Source: Closterium sp. Naga37s-1
Lineage: Eukaryota > Streptophyta > Zygnematophyceae > Desmidiales > Closteriaceae
DNA length: 64,000 bases
Direction: 5' to 3'
Assembly: GCA_947471745.1 (NCBI GenBank)
Contig: CANJKZ010000084.1
Coordinates: 658,501 to 722,500, forward strand
Shown here one piece after another: positions 10,632 through 21,732 of the stretch. How positions within the stretch are numbered: the first letter of the stretch is position 1; each line of letters opens with the position of its first letter. The translations under genes were made by a program, and so were the position numbers. The notes below the pieces were generated by a model, which saw only the letters and a list, made by a program, of their open reading frames with translations, did no database searches and had not been told where the DNA came from.

Positions 10632-12404
10632 TAGTGCACCTTTCGGTGTCGACCGGGAGCCACGTAGCGAGCCAGAAGGCTGAGAGGGTATGCAAGGTCA
10701 GGTCGTGTGCAAGTCATCAGGTACATGAGGCAGCCCACAAGCTCTGGATACGGGCCACTCGGCTCTACGGACTCGTCCGAAGGTGGAGCTGAGAGCGAGT
10801 GACCGGTAGGCAGAGGAGTGGACTGTGGCGAGGAGTACGTGAAGCCGAAGCGCTGAAGGACCTGCTGCACCATGTGTGACTGAGTCAAGGTAATGGTGCG
10901 CTGTGCTCTGTCCCGGGTGATCCGCAAGCCAAGATATCTTGTCAGTTCACCCAGGTCTGTGCACGTGTGCCTCTTCTGCAGCTCGGACTTCACATGGGCG
11001 AGTGCCTCAGTGTCAGCAGTAGCAAAAACGAGGTCGTCTATGTACACGAGAACGTAGAACGGAGGCAGAGTGGTGTCAATGCGTAGAAACAGTGAAGGGT
11101 CAGAAGTGGAAGGAGCAAAACCAAGAGTAGCAAGAGTTGTCCTCACTGTGTCGTGCCACTCACGGGGTGCCTGGCGGAGACCGTAGACTGGCCACCGGAG
11201 GCTCCACTGGGTACCAGCAGGAAACGACCCAGTGAAGCCAGGTGGGCGGCGCAGCCAGATCTCCTCGTGCAGGCTGCCTTGTAGGAAGGCTGTGCTGAAG
11301 TCAAGCGAGTGGAGCTCGTAGTCACGGTGAGCAGCGACGTGCAGCAGTACTCGAAGAGTGGTCATCTTCGGGGTAGGGGAGAAGGTCTGGAAGAAGTCAA
11401 CTCCCTGTCGCTGACAGAAGCCTCTAGCAACGTAACGCGCCTTGAAGACAGGCGGAGAACCCGGCGGCCGCTTCACCCTGAAGATCCACATGCCACTGAC
11501 GATGTTCGCCCCAGGCGGGGGAACCTCGTCGACGTAGGTGCCTGTGGACTTCCAGGAAGCCATCTCGACGTCCATGGCTGCCTGCCACTGAGAGGAGAAG
11601 GGACCCTCTATCGCCTCTGCGTAAGAGCGCGGGATCGGGATGTCTGGTGCATCCGGGTCTCCCTCAGGGGCAAGCAGCATGGACACGAGATGAGGTACAG
11701 CAGCGGCAAAGCACTCAAACTCCACCTGCCTGTCCTCAAGAACGTCCGTGCCAAGAGCACACTCACCCCAGACGGACGGAGGACAGACAGACGCAGACGC
11801 AGACTCAGCAACAAGACTAGTGGCGTAGTCTAGGCGACAGGGTGCAGCAAAGTCAACAAGCTCAGCAACAAGAGCAGACGCAGCAGTGGACTTAAACAAA
11901 GGGTCAGTGACAGCAGTGGCCAGAAAGCGCGTGACAGCAGGACTGGCAGCACGAAGGGAGTAAGACTCAGGGGCCGGACCGTCAAGAAGAGAGGACGCAG
12001 GAGGAGACAGCAGAGGGACATGCTGTGGAGCAGTGGAAGGACGCAGAGTCATAGAATGAGTGCCAGGGATAGGAGGAGGACGCGGACGCGAAACACGACG
12101 ACCAGCGCGAACAGTACGGACAGGCGACACAGAACGAGACTCAGGTGACGCAGGACGAGACTTAGGCGACACAGGACATGACTCAGGCTCACGACGCTCC
12201 GTAAGACCTCTAGTCGGTCCAGAGTAAGAAGAAGGACCAGGCAGGGGAGAGGCCGGCTGTAACTGCGACTGTGACTGGACAGGCGGTGGACTCAGTAAGG
12301 GAGGAGTAGGACCAGTAGAAGGCGGGAGACCAAGAACCTGCTGAAGGAGCGGAACGTAGTACGGCCGCGGCCGCGCAGCGCCTCCAGAAACAGCAGAGAC
12401 AGCA
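10632..12404 (-). pseudogene. Element B reverse transcriptase (RVT_2) and upstream linker
   Basis: Open on the minus strand from the Ser/Pro-rich linker (SRPASPESRSVSPVR) into copia RT: WIFRVKRPPGSPPVFKARYV, LDFSTAFLQGSLHEEIWLRR, and the active site VYIDDLVFATAD. Ends at a nonsense codon (Trp to TAG) before RNase H. The YxDD box is intact, so this is one of the better RT modules in the window. Confidence 0.88.
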
Positions 12405-12412
12405 CCAGTACC

Positions 12413-14799
12413 CTAAGCTCCAGGGTCTCCAGCTACAACTCCCGCAGCACCACCAACTCTAGTACCGGCAGCGCCACCGCCTTCAGCACCACCAGCCCCA
12501 GCAGCTCCAGTACCTCCAGTACGAGCACCTCCAGGACCTGCGGCTCCAGCACCAGCAGCTCCAGTACCAGCAGCACCTCCAGCAGCTCCAGCACCAGCAG
12601 CACCTCCAGCTGCTCCAGCACCAGTAGTACCTCCAGCAGCTCCAGCACCAGCAGCACACCCAGGAGGTCCAGCACCAGTAGCACCTCCAGCAGCTCCAGC
12701 AGCACCTCCAGTAGCTCCAGTAGCACCTCCAGCAGCTCCAGCAGTACCGCGACAGCGCCGAGCGTACCACTCACGAAGCTGCTGCGGAGAGAGGGGCTCC
12801 CGCCGTGACGGGACACCCGGAGAACCTCCTGACTCAGCACGCGCAGGCTCAGCACCCCCAGACGCAGTACCCCTAGGCTCCACACACTCAGGCTCAGCAC
12901 CCCCAGGCTTAGCACGCCCAGAATCAGCACCCCAAGACTCAGCACCCCCAGGCTCCACACGCTCAGGCTCAGCACCCCCAGGCTCCGCACCCCCAGTCCC
13001 CGCACCCGCAGGCTCAGCACCCCTAGCAATACCTGAGTCGACAGCTACCTCGACCGGCTCGGCAGGGTCTACCTGGGACAAACCTGAGGGGGAAGGACCC
13101 TGAGGGGGGAGGGGGTCTACCGGAGGAATACCTGGTGCTCGGAAGAGTGGCGGGGGGGGGGGGGAGAGAGGCAGTGCGGTAGGGAAAGAGACGGTAGTAA
13201 GACACCGACTCGTCAAACGTGACGTCCTGAGAGGACAGAACACGACGCGATGTGGGGTGGTAGAACTGCCACCCGGGGGCGTCAGGGGGAAGCCAAGGAA
13301 GACGCAGGGAACGGCACGAGAGGACAGCTTGTCCGCTGAAGTATCCCGGACAAAAGCTCGAGATCCCCAGACACGGAACGCGGACGCATCGCCAACCTTG
13401 CCCGTCCACCTCAGAGTAGGTGTGGTCTCCGGCAAGGAGACACGAGGCTGAAGGTTGATCTGATGCGCAGCGTACTGAACCGCGAACGGCCATAGGAAAT
13501 GGGGAGCAGCCGCATGGATCATGGACGTACAAGCGACGTCCATGACCATGCCAATGCGGCGCTCAGCAATCCCATTTTGCTGTGGGGAGGCCAGAAGCGT
13601 GAACGTCTGGCAGATGCCCTCCGCATGACAGAAAGCCCTCAGGAGGGCGGAGGAAAACTCACCACCTCTGTCTGAGTGCAGACGCAGAACAGGAAGGTCC
13701 GAGCCGAAACGCTCGCTGAGCTGGCGACGAGTACCGCGGATCCAGTCGATCAACACCTCAGGGACCTCACCCTTGCTGCGCAAGGGGAAGACTGTGGTGT
13801 AACGCGAGTAGTCGTCAACGACCAGTAGGAAGTAACGCTCGTGCCCCTGTCCACGGACGCGGGCTGGGCCCCACACGTCCATGTGAAGAGTCTGCAGAGG
13901 AGCCTCTGTCGGAGGGAACGAGGAGGAGTGAGGAGCGGCGCGCTGCCGGCCCTCGACACAAGGAACACAGGTAGGGGCAGGCCCCGGAGGAAGGGGAGGG
14001 AGGCACCAGGGAGACCCGAGACAAGGGTACGGGAGGCCATACCTCGAAGACGAGGCAGGGAGGGGTGACCAAGGCAGTGGTGCCAAAGGAGAGTCTCGTG
14101 CAACAGAGGACGACACGAGCAGGGGGCAGACGCGGGACTAGACCTGGACGCGGCAGCAAACACCTGACTAGACGCGGCTACCTGACCAGACGCAGAGACC
14201 TGAGGAGACGCAGTGGTCAGTGTGTACAGACTTGACCCAGGCCGACGGGTGAACGTGGCCAGGTGGCGGCCCGTCCGAGAGCAAGTGCAGTGGGTCACAC
14301 GCTGACCTCCAGGAGTGAACTGGTCCACCCACGCGTCCTGGAGGTCAGCTCCACTCACCAGGTTCGTAGAGAACGAGGGCAGGTGGAGTCCCGACAGCAA
14401 GCCCGACGGGGCCGCAGGACATGGTAGAACCGTGGAAGAGTGCGCAAGGACTGGGCCCCCAGAGGGGTCAGCCAAGGAGACTGCGACAGGCCGACTGAGC
14501 GGCGTGAGTGTGGTGCTGTCTCGAAAGAAAGAGCGCGAAGCACCAGAGTCAAGTGTGAAAGTGTGTAAGGCCTCAGTAGGTGCAGTACCAGAGAGAGCAG
14601 ACTCACCAGCACCTGGAGCAGCAGACTCACCAGTACCTGGAGCAGCAGACGCACTAGCACCTAGAGCGGCAGCCTCAATGCTCGGGTCGGGCGGGACACT
14701 CAGGTAACAGGCACCCTCAGCAGTATCAGTCAAAGCATACATGGCAGCAAGGATAGCATCGAAATCAAGATCAAAGATAGCCACATTCTGCTTAAACAA
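12413..14799 (-). pseudogene. Element B protease-integrase region
   Basis: Protease with LDSGASRSFF. GAG-pre-integrase motif LWHHCLGHPSLPRL. Integrase core with DVWGP, LHSDRGGEFS and QQNGIAERRIG, giving the D, D, E triad. Frames change near 14050 and again after the chromodomain-like tail, next to a 13-G run at 13152-13164. A Gly/Ala linker with GAEPGGAEP-type repeats follows to about 12413. Confidence 0.87.
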
Positions 14800-14829
14800 A
14801 TCACCCCAGCAAGGGAGCTCAACAGCGTC

Positions 14830-16064
14830 AGGAAACTAGGCGCGCCAGGCGTCAGTCAAGCGACCGAAGCAGCGCTGCGTAGTGTGTGGCAGCCCGCACG
14901 TCTCCCCACGACGACTGCCTGTGCGAAGAACGTAAGTGCAGGGACCAGCACCCCCAGACCTCCCACGCCCAGCGTACCACTCACGAAGCTACTGGGCCGA
15001 CGGGGTCTCACGGGAACGCGGCTGCTGCTGGCGCTGGCTACCACCAAAGCCTCCACGCTGCGCGGCTGCACCTCGACCAGCACCACCGCTGCCGCCACCT
15101 CCACCACCACTGCCGCTGCCTCCACCACCGCTGCCGCTGCCTCCACCACCTCCACCGCTGCCTCCACCACCTCCACCGTCGCCACTGAAGCCCCCACTCC
15201 CGGCACCACCCCCACCTCCACCACCACCCCCTCCGCCTCCTCCACCGCCTCCGACGCCGCCCCCGCCATCCCCTCCATCACCCTTGCTCCCCTTGCCCTT
15301 GCTGTTGCGGTGCCTCCCACTAGGAGTAGACGCAGCCCCGACCTCCTCAGTGCCAACGAGGTCGACAGCAGCAGCAGATGCAACAGAGGGGAGAAGGGGG
15401 ACAGGGGAACACCCCTCAAAGAAAGGGGTGCGACGGTCGCCGCGAGAAGCACCTACAGCTAAGATACTCTTCTCAGCTGCAGCGAGGCACTCCTCTAGTA
15501 GGTTGACAGTGAGCTCGGTGGGGCAAAGGGAGAGAAAGTGGTCCCTGACTGAAGCAAGGGAGTCAGGGAGGCGGGTGACTAGGTAGTAAAGGGTGATGTA
15601 CATGGGGGGGGGGGTTCTTGGCACAGAACTCAGTGGGAAGGGCAGCGCGGTAGCGGGCGTCACTAGTGCGGAGGTGAGTAATGAGGTCAGCAACTGTGGC
15701 AAAGGCCGCAAGGTCAGGGAAAAGGTACAGCAGCATGAGGCGGCTGAGGGCAGCAGTGGCAGGGGAGGAGTAGCGCGCAACTACAGCGTCGTACAAAGAC
15801 TGAGCAGTCTTGTACTGGCCAAAATGCGTGCGCTCAGCAGGCGGCAGGTGACTACGAACAGCAAGACGAGCAACAGCGTCACGAGTGGTCCACTGCAAGC
15901 GAACCGTACTGTCAGCAGTGGCAGTAGGTGCAGTAGAGATACCGGACGTGTGATAAAAAAGGGATACCCCATCCCTAGAGTCACACTGAAGAAAGAGCTG
16001 CAGGTCGTCAACCCACACGTCAAAGTCCCTCAGCATCGAAGGTGAGAACAGTAGGGCTAGCCAT
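14830..16064 (-). pseudogene. Element B gag
   Basis: ATG at 16064 opens MASPTVLTFDAEG, then a small deletion removes the GRAVD codons and shifts frame. DVWVDDLQLFLQC resumes near 16030. A second shift falls at an 11-G run (15604-15614), where intact copies have 10 C on the coding strand. A poly-glycine insert follows, then the zinc-knuckle region, partly deleted around 14900. Defective. Confidence 0.85.
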
Positions 16065-16289
16065 AGCAGCAGTAGTAGCAGAGGCAGCAGTAGCAGTAGT
16101 AGCAGTAGTGCAGGCAGGGCAGTGCGGCTCAGTAGGGCCGCGCGGCTCGGTAGGGCGGCGCGGCTCGGTAGGGCGGCGCGGCTCGGCAGAGCGGCGCGGC
16201 TCAGTGGGCGGCGCGGCTCGGCTGGGCGGCGCGGCTCGGCTGGGCGGCGCGGCTTGGCTTTTGGCGGCGCGGCGCAGCAGGGCGGCGCG

Positions 16290-16880
16290 GGTGCTTACCA
16301 GGGGCGGGTGCAGGGCCGGGCCGCGACAGCAGGGGCCGCGTTAGCAGGGGCCGCGACAGTAGGGGCCGCGACAGCAGGGGCCGCGACAGCACGGGCCGCG
16401 GCAGCAGGGCGGCGAGGGCAGGGGCCGCGACAGCAGGGGCCGCGACAGCAGAGGCCGCATTAGCAGGGGTGGCGACGGCAGGGGCCGCGACGGCAGCAGG
16501 GGCCGCGACGACAGCAGGGGTCGCAGCGGCAGTAGGGGCCGCGACAGGTGGTGACGGCAGGGCCGTGACAGTAGGGGCTGCGACGGGCGAGGGGCGCGAC
16601 AGCAGCAGGGGCCACGTCGGCAGTAGGGGCCGCGACAGCAGTTGGGGTCGCAACGGCAGTAGGGGCCGCGACGGGCGGTAGGGGCTGCGACGGCACTTGG
16701 GGCCGTGACGGCAGTTAGGGCCGCGACGGCAGTAGGGGCCGCGACGGCAGTAGGGGCCGCGTCTGCAGCAGGGGCCGCGAGGGCCAGCAAAGGCAGGGCC
16801 GCGACGGGCCGTATCAGGGCAGGGCGCGAGGTGCGCTTTGGGCAGGGCGCGAGGCGCGGTTCGGGCAGGGCAGGAAAAAA
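16290..16880 (-). repeat. Element B leader minisatellite
   Basis: Tandem ggggccgcgacagcagg-type units between the primer site and gag. The segment ends on the gag side in CTTACCAG (16294-16301), i.e. CTGGTAAG on the element strand. Open frames through it are repeat artefacts. Confidence 0.8.
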
Positions 16881-16937
16881 AAATCGTGGTGGGCCCTAAA
16901 AAAAACGTTCCCACTAGGGAACCTGCCCAGAATACCA

Positions 16938-17066
16938 TGTTAGATTGGAATAAATGAATGAGTGAACTAGCAAGCAGGTGGGTACAAGTAGGAAACCTAA
17001 AAGTGTTGTACCCTATAAGAACTACCCCACAACAGCCTAAACAAACTATAGCATATGAGTTCAACA
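16938..17066 (-). repeat. Element B 5' LTR
   Basis: 129 bp. Bounded on the left by the primer site complement (..atacca) and on the right by the TSD cccat. Confidence 0.93.
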
Positions 17067-17380
17067 CCCATGTAGTGATATGTTTCAGGATCTATGTCTC
17101 TGAAATCAGATATATTATAAAATGACAAACATACAGAATATATAGCTAGAATAATGTACCTATTCGCATACTGTACTGTGCTATTCACGCTATTCGTGTT
17201 CTGAAACGGTACGTGACTATTTGCGAGGCCTATAGCTACTTGCTGATGTCATCCTAGGGCGCGTAGCGCTTTGCTGACGTCAGCCTATCGGTACTTTACT
17301 ATTACGTGCGAAGTCTCGCACTGTACTAACTGTACTACACGAATTCCTTGAAGTGCTTAAGTCTCGATATTATCTCAACA

Positions 17381-17719
17381 CTCCCCTTCACTTCTAGGAG
17401 TTCGGTGTAGTTACCCGGTTGCCTCAGAAATGCCGCTGAGCTGGTTGCAGTGGTGAATTTTTTGTCGTGTCAGTTTCTTGGTAAGTGAGTCAGCTGCCAT
17501 TTCACCAGTGGGACAGTAGACAAGGCGCATTCTCCCCTTGTCGATCGCATCCTTGACGAAGAAGTAACGCAGTGAAATATGTTTCGTGCGATTGACGAAG
17601 CCAGGCTTGTTGGCGATGGTAATTGCACTCTGGTTGTCGCACTGCAGCGTGAACTGATTTGGTGTGACGAATTTTGCTTCGTCGAGTAGTTCCTGTAAGT
17701 ATAATCCTTCTCGGGTTGC
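17381..17719 (-). pseudogene. Element A RNase H C-terminal part
   Basis: Encodes TREGLYLQELLDEAKF, CDNQSAITIANKPGF, TKHISLRYFFVKDAI and TGEMAADSLTKKL, the end of a copia RNase H, finishing at 17411. The upstream half lies at 31253 onward: element C is inserted between AEAEFIVVCVA and TREGLY, with gttgc duplicated. This links the two segments into one element. Confidence 0.92.
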
Positions 17720-17850
17720 TGTCAAACTTATATATGCTATAGTCTGTTTAGGCTGTAGTGGGGTAGTCCTTAGAGGGTACAACACTTTTGTGTTTACTAC
17801 TTGTACCCCACCTGTTTCCTAGTTCAATCATTCCTCTCACTATTCTCACA
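17720..17850 (+). repeat. Element C 5' LTR
   Basis: 131 bp, TGTCAAAC...CTCACA, followed at once by the primer site. Confidence 0.94.
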
Positions 17851-17936
17851 TGGTATAGAGCAGGTTCCCTAGTGGAACTGTTTTTTTAGGGCCCACCACT
17901 CAGATTTTTTTTTTTTTTTCCTTACCTGCCCAAAGC

Positions 17937-18611
17937 GTGTTTCGCGTTTGTCCTAGCAGCGCCCCGTGCGCTTGCCCTTCGCGGCCCTTCGAGGCCCCTC
18001 GTGGCCTTTGCGGCCCCTTCACGGCCCTTCGCGGCCCCCTTCGCAGCCCTTCGCGGCCCCCGTTCGCGGCCCTTCGCGGCTCCTCGCTGCCCTTCGCGGC
18101 CCCTTACGCGGCCCTTCGAGGCCCTTTCGCGGCCCTTCGCGGCCCCTCGCGGCCCTTCGCGGCCCCTTCACGGCCCTTCGCGGCCCCTTACGCGGCCCTT
18201 CGTGGCCCCTTCGCAGCCCTTCGCGGCCCTTCTCGGCCCTTCGCGGCCCCCTCGCGGCCCTTAGCGACCCTCTTTGACGGCTCTTCGCGGCCCCCTTCCG
18301 GCCCTCTGCTGGCGCGCCCCTCTGCTGACGCGCACCGCTGACGCGCCCCTGCCGGCCCCTGCAACCGAGCCCCTGCCGGCCCCTGCAAACGAGCCTCCGC
18401 CGGCCCCTGCTGGCGCGCCCCTGCCGGTACCTGCTGGCGCGGCCCCTGCTGACGCGCCCCTGCCGGTCCCTGCTGGCGCGGCCCCTGCTGGCGCGCCCCT
18501 GCCGGTCCCTGCTGGCGCGGCCCCTGCTGGCGTGGCCCCTGCTGGCGCACCTCAGCCGGCCCCTACTGGCGCGCCCCCCCCTACAGTCCCGGCCCGCCCA
18601 TGCACCCCTTT
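17937..18611 (+). repeat. Element C leader minisatellite
   Basis: Dense tandem repeats of cccttcgcgg, then of cccctgctggcgcg-type units, between GGGCCCACCAC (17889-17899) and CTGGTAAG (18612-18619). The unit differs from those of the other elements while the flanking motifs are shared. Confidence 0.85.
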
Positions 18612-18795
18612 CTGGTAAGCCGAGCCGCGCCACCCAGCCGAGCCGCGCCGCCCAGCCGAGCCACGCCGCCCAGCCGAGCCGCGCCGCCCAGCCGAGCCGT
18701 GCCGCCCAGCACTGACTTGCGCTACTGCTGCTACTGCTGCTACTGCTGCTACTGCTACTACTGCCACTACTCTTGCTACTGCTCCTACTGCTGCT

Positions 18796-21732
18796 ATGGC
18801 TAGTCCGAATGTTCTCACCTTTGATGCTGAGGGACGTGCAGTTGATTTTGATGTGTGGGTTGACGACCTACAGCTCTTTCTTCAGTGTGATGCTAGGGAT
18901 GGGGTATCCCTTTTCGATCACACGCCAGGTGTTTCCACTGCTCCTGCTGCCACTGCTGATCGTACTGTTCGCTCGCAGTGGATCACTCGTGACGCTGTTG
19001 CTCGTCTTGCTGTTCGTAGTCACCTGCCGCCTGCTGAGTGCACGCACTTTGGCCAGTACAAGACTGCTCAGTCTTTGTACGACACTGTCGTTGCACGCTA
19101 CTCCTCCCCTGCCACTGCTGCCCTCAGCCGCCTCATGCTGCCGTACCTTTTCCCTGACCTTGCTGCCTTTGCCACTGTTGCTGACCTAGTTGCTCACCTT
19201 CGCGCTAGTGACGCCCGCTACCGTGCTGCCCTTCCCACTGAGTTCTGTGCCAAGAACCCCCCCCCCATGTACATCACCCTTTACTACCTAGTCACCCGCC
19301 TCCCTGACTCCCTCTCTTCAGTCAGGGACCACTTTCTCTCCCTTTGCCCCACCGAGCTGACTGTCGACCTGCTAGAGGAGCACCTTACTGCAGCAGAGAA
19401 GAGTATCTTAACTGTAGGTGCTTCTCGCGGCGACCGTCGCACCCCCTTCTTTGAGGGGTGTTCCCCTGTCCCCCTTCTCCCCTCTGTTGCTTCTGCTGCT
19501 GCTGTTGACCTCGTTGGCACTGAGGAGGTCGGCGCTGCGTCTGCCCCTAGTGGGAGACGCCGCACCAGCAAGGGCAAGGGGAGCAGGGGTGGTGGAGAGG
19601 GCGGCGGGGGAAGCAGTGGAGGAGGTGGAGGCGGCGGAGGAGGTGGCGGAGGAGGTGGGGGTAGTACCGGGAGTGGGGGCGTCAGTGGCGGCGGTGGAGG
19701 TCGTGGCGGCGGTGGCGGAGGGGGTGGAGGCAGCGGCAGCGGTGGTGGAGGTAGTGGCGGAGGTGGTGCTGGTGGAGGTGCAGCCGCGCAGCGTGGAGGC
19801 TTTGGTAGCAGCCAGCGCCAGCAGCAGCAGCGCACCCGTGAGACCCCGTCGGTTCAGCAGCTTCGTGAGTGGTACGCTGGGCGTGGGAGGTCTGGGGGTG
19901 CAGGTCCCTGCACTTACGTTCTTCGCACCGGCACTCGTAGTGGGGAGGTGTGTGGGCTCCCACACACCACGCAGCGCTGCTTCGGTCGCTTGACTGCCGC
20001 TTGGCGTACCCAGTTTCCTGACGCCGTTGAGCTTCCTCGTTGGCATGATCTGCTTCTGCAGAATGTGCCTATCTTTGATCTAGACTTTGATGCTATCCTT
20101 GCTGCCATGTATGCTCTTGCTGATAGTGCTGAGGGTGACTGTTACCTAAGTGTCCTGCCCGACCCGGGCATTGCGGCTGCTGCTCTAGGTGCTAGTGCGT
20201 CTGCTGCTCCAGGTACTAGTGCGTCTGCTGCTCCAGGTGCTGGTGCGTTTGCTCTCTCTGGTACTGCACCTACTGAGTCCTTGCACACTTTCACACTTGA
20301 CTCTGGTGCTTCGCGCTCTTTCTTTAGAGACAGCACCACGCTCACGCCGCTCAGTCGGCCTGTTGCGGTCTCCCTTGCTGACCCCTCTGGGGGCCCAGTC
20401 CTTGCACACTCCTCCACGGTTCTACCGTGTCCTGCGGCCCCGTCGGGCTTGCTGTCGGGACTCCACCTCCCCTCGTTCTCTACGAACTTGGTGAGTGGAG
20501 CTGACCTCCAGGACGCGTGGGTTGACCAGTTCACCCCTGGAGGTCAGCGTGTGACCCACTGCACTTGCTCTCGGACGGGCCGCCACCTGGCCACGTTCAC
20601 CCGTCGGCCAGGGTCGACTCTGTACACACTGACTACTGCGCCTCCTCCGGTCCCTGCGTCTGGTCAGGTAGCTGCGTCCAGTCAGGTGTTTGCTGCCGCG
20701 TCCAGGTCTAGTCCTGCGTCTGCCCCCTGCTCGTGTCGTCCTCTGGCGCACGAGACTCTCCTTTGGCACCACCGCCTTGGTCACCCCTCCCTGCCTCGTC
20801 TTCGAGGTATGGCCTCCCGTGCTCTTGTCTCTGGACTCCCCAGGTCCCTCCCTCCCCTTCCTCCGGGGCCTGCCCCCACCTGTGTTCCTTGTGTCGAGGG
20901 CCGGCAGCGCGCCGCTCCTCACTCCTCCTCGTTCCCTCCGACTGAGGCCCCTCTGCAGACTCTTCAAATGGACGTGTGGGGCCCAGCCCACGTCCGTGGA
21001 CAGGGTCACGAGCGCTACTTCCTGCTGGTCGTTGACGACTACTTGCGTTACACCACAGTCTTCCCCTTGCGCAGCAAGGGTGAGATCCCTGAGGTATTGA
21101 TCGACTGGATCCGCGGTGCTCGTCGCCAGCTTAGTGAGAGTTTCGGCTCAGACCTTCCTGTTCTGCGTCTGCACTCAGACAGAGACGGGGAGTTTTCCTC
21201 CGACCTCCTGAGAGCCTTCTGTCGTGCGGAGGGCATCCGCCAGACGTTCACGCTTCCGGCCTCCCCGCAGCAAAATGGGATTGCTGAGCGCCGCATTGGC
21301 ATGGTCATGGACGTCGCTCGTACGTCCATGATCCATGCGGCTGCTCCCCATTTTCTGTGGCCGTTCGCGGTTCGGTACGCTGCGCATCAGATCAACCTTC
21401 AGCCTCGTGTCTCCTTGCCGGAGACCACACCTACTCTGCGGTGGACGGGGAAGGTTGGCGATGCGTCAGCGTTCCGTGTCTGGGGATCTCGAGCTTTTGT
21501 CCGCGATACTACAGCGGACAAGCTGTCCTCCCGTGCCGTTCCCTGTGTCTTCCTTGGCTTCCCTCCTGACGCACCCGGGTGGCAGTTCTACCACCCCACC
21601 TCGCGTCGTCTTCTGTCCTCTCAGGACGTCACGTTTGACGAGTCGGTGTCGTACTACTGTCTCTTTCCCTACCGCACTACCTCTCCCCCCCCCCCCCGCC
21701 GCTCTTCCTGGCACCAGGTACTCCCCCGGTAG
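18796..21732 (+). CDS. Element C Gag-protease-integrase polyprotein (978 aa open frame)
   Basis: Starts MASPNVLTFDAEGRAVDFDV after a (CTG)n-rich tract. The Gag core holds the poly-C-encoded KNPPPMYI (19257-19266, ten C, in frame). A poly-glycine insert lies at about residues 270-330. An atypical zinc knuckle near residues 371-395 has spacing C-x13-C-x3-H-x4-C. Protease LDSGASRSFF is near residue 500; pre-integrase LLWHHRLGHPSLPRL near 653. Integrase has DVWGP near 725, LHSDRDGEFSS near 792 and QQNGIAERRIG near 827. The frame is lost at a poly-C run at about 21688-21697. It is the most complete Gag-integrase frame in the window, but the RT downstream is dead. Confidence 0.9.
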   Translation: MASPNVLTFDAEGRAVDFDVWVDDLQLFLQCDARDGVSLFDHTPGVSTAPAATADRTVRSQWITRDAVARLAVRSHLPPAECTHFGQYKTAQSLYDTVVARYSSPATAALSRLMLPYLFPDLAAFATVADLVAHLRASDARYRAALPTEFCAKNPPPMYITLYYLVTRLPDSLSSVRDHFLSLCPTELTVDLLEEHLTAAEKSILTVGASRGDRRTPFFEGCSPVPLLPSVASAAAVDLVGTEEVGAASAPSGRRRTSKGKGSRGGGEGGGGSSGGGGGGGGGGGGGGGSTGSGGVSGGGGGRGGGGGGGGGSGSGGGGSGGGGAGGGAAAQRGGFGSSQRQQQQRTRETPSVQQLREWYAGRGRSGGAGPCTYVLRTGTRSGEVCGLPHTTQRCFGRLTAAWRTQFPDAVELPRWHDLLLQNVPIFDLDFDAILAAMYALADSAEGDCYLSVLPDPGIAAAALGASASAAPGTSASAAPGAGAFALSGTAPTESLHTFTLDSGASRSFFRDSTTLTPLSRPVAVSLADPSGGPVLAHSSTVLPCPAAPSGLLSGLHLPSFSTNLVSGADLQDAWVDQFTPGGQRVTHCTCSRTGRHLATFTRRPGSTLYTLTTAPPPVPASGQVAASSQVFAAASRSSPASAPCSCRPLAHETLLWHHRLGHPSLPRLRGMASRALVSGLPRSLPPLPPGPAPTCVPCVEGRQRAAPHSSSFPPTEAPLQTLQMDVWGPAHVRGQGHERYFLLVVDDYLRYTTVFPLRSKGEIPEVLIDWIRGARRQLSESFGSDLPVLRLHSDRDGEFSSDLLRAFCRAEGIRQTFTLPASPQQNGIAERRIGMVMDVARTSMIHAAAPHFLWPFAVRYAAHQINLQPRVSLPETTPTLRWTGKVGDASAFRVWGSRAFVRDTTADKLSSRAVPCVFLGFPPDAPGWQFYHPTSRRLLSSQDVTFDESVSYYCLFPYRTTSPPPPRRSSWHQVLPR

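Larger units (their letters stand above)
9701..17066 (-). mobile_element. Element B: short-LTR Ty1/copia element inserted in the LTR of A
   Basis: 7366 bp, minus strand, with 130/129-bp LTRs at 9701-9830 and 16938-17066 and TSD cccat. Next to its 5' LTR (right side) lie a primer site (TGGTATTCTGGGC), a GTTCCC-TAGT-GGGAAC hairpin, and GGGCCCACCACG at 16886-16896. The leader is GC-rich minisatellite. The 3' end has the purine tract TATGGAGGTG before the LTR. Coding modules run right to left: gag, protease, integrase, RT, RNase H. Several frameshifts and a stop make it defective. Confidence 0.93.
9575..17380 (-). repeat. Element A 3' LTR, split by insertion of B
   Basis: 9575-9700 and 17072-17380 together match the complete LTR at 37414-37848. 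Element B interrupts at the phrase aagcccat/gtagtgatatg with the duplicated cccat (9696-9700, 17067-17071). Removing B and one cccat restores the continuity seen in the other LTR at about 37535. Confidence 0.95.

Noticed and set aside
15040-15250. Collagen-like or proline-rich protein on the plus strand
   Set aside because: It is the antisense of the poly-glycine insert in the B Gag; every copy of the element gives the same shadow.
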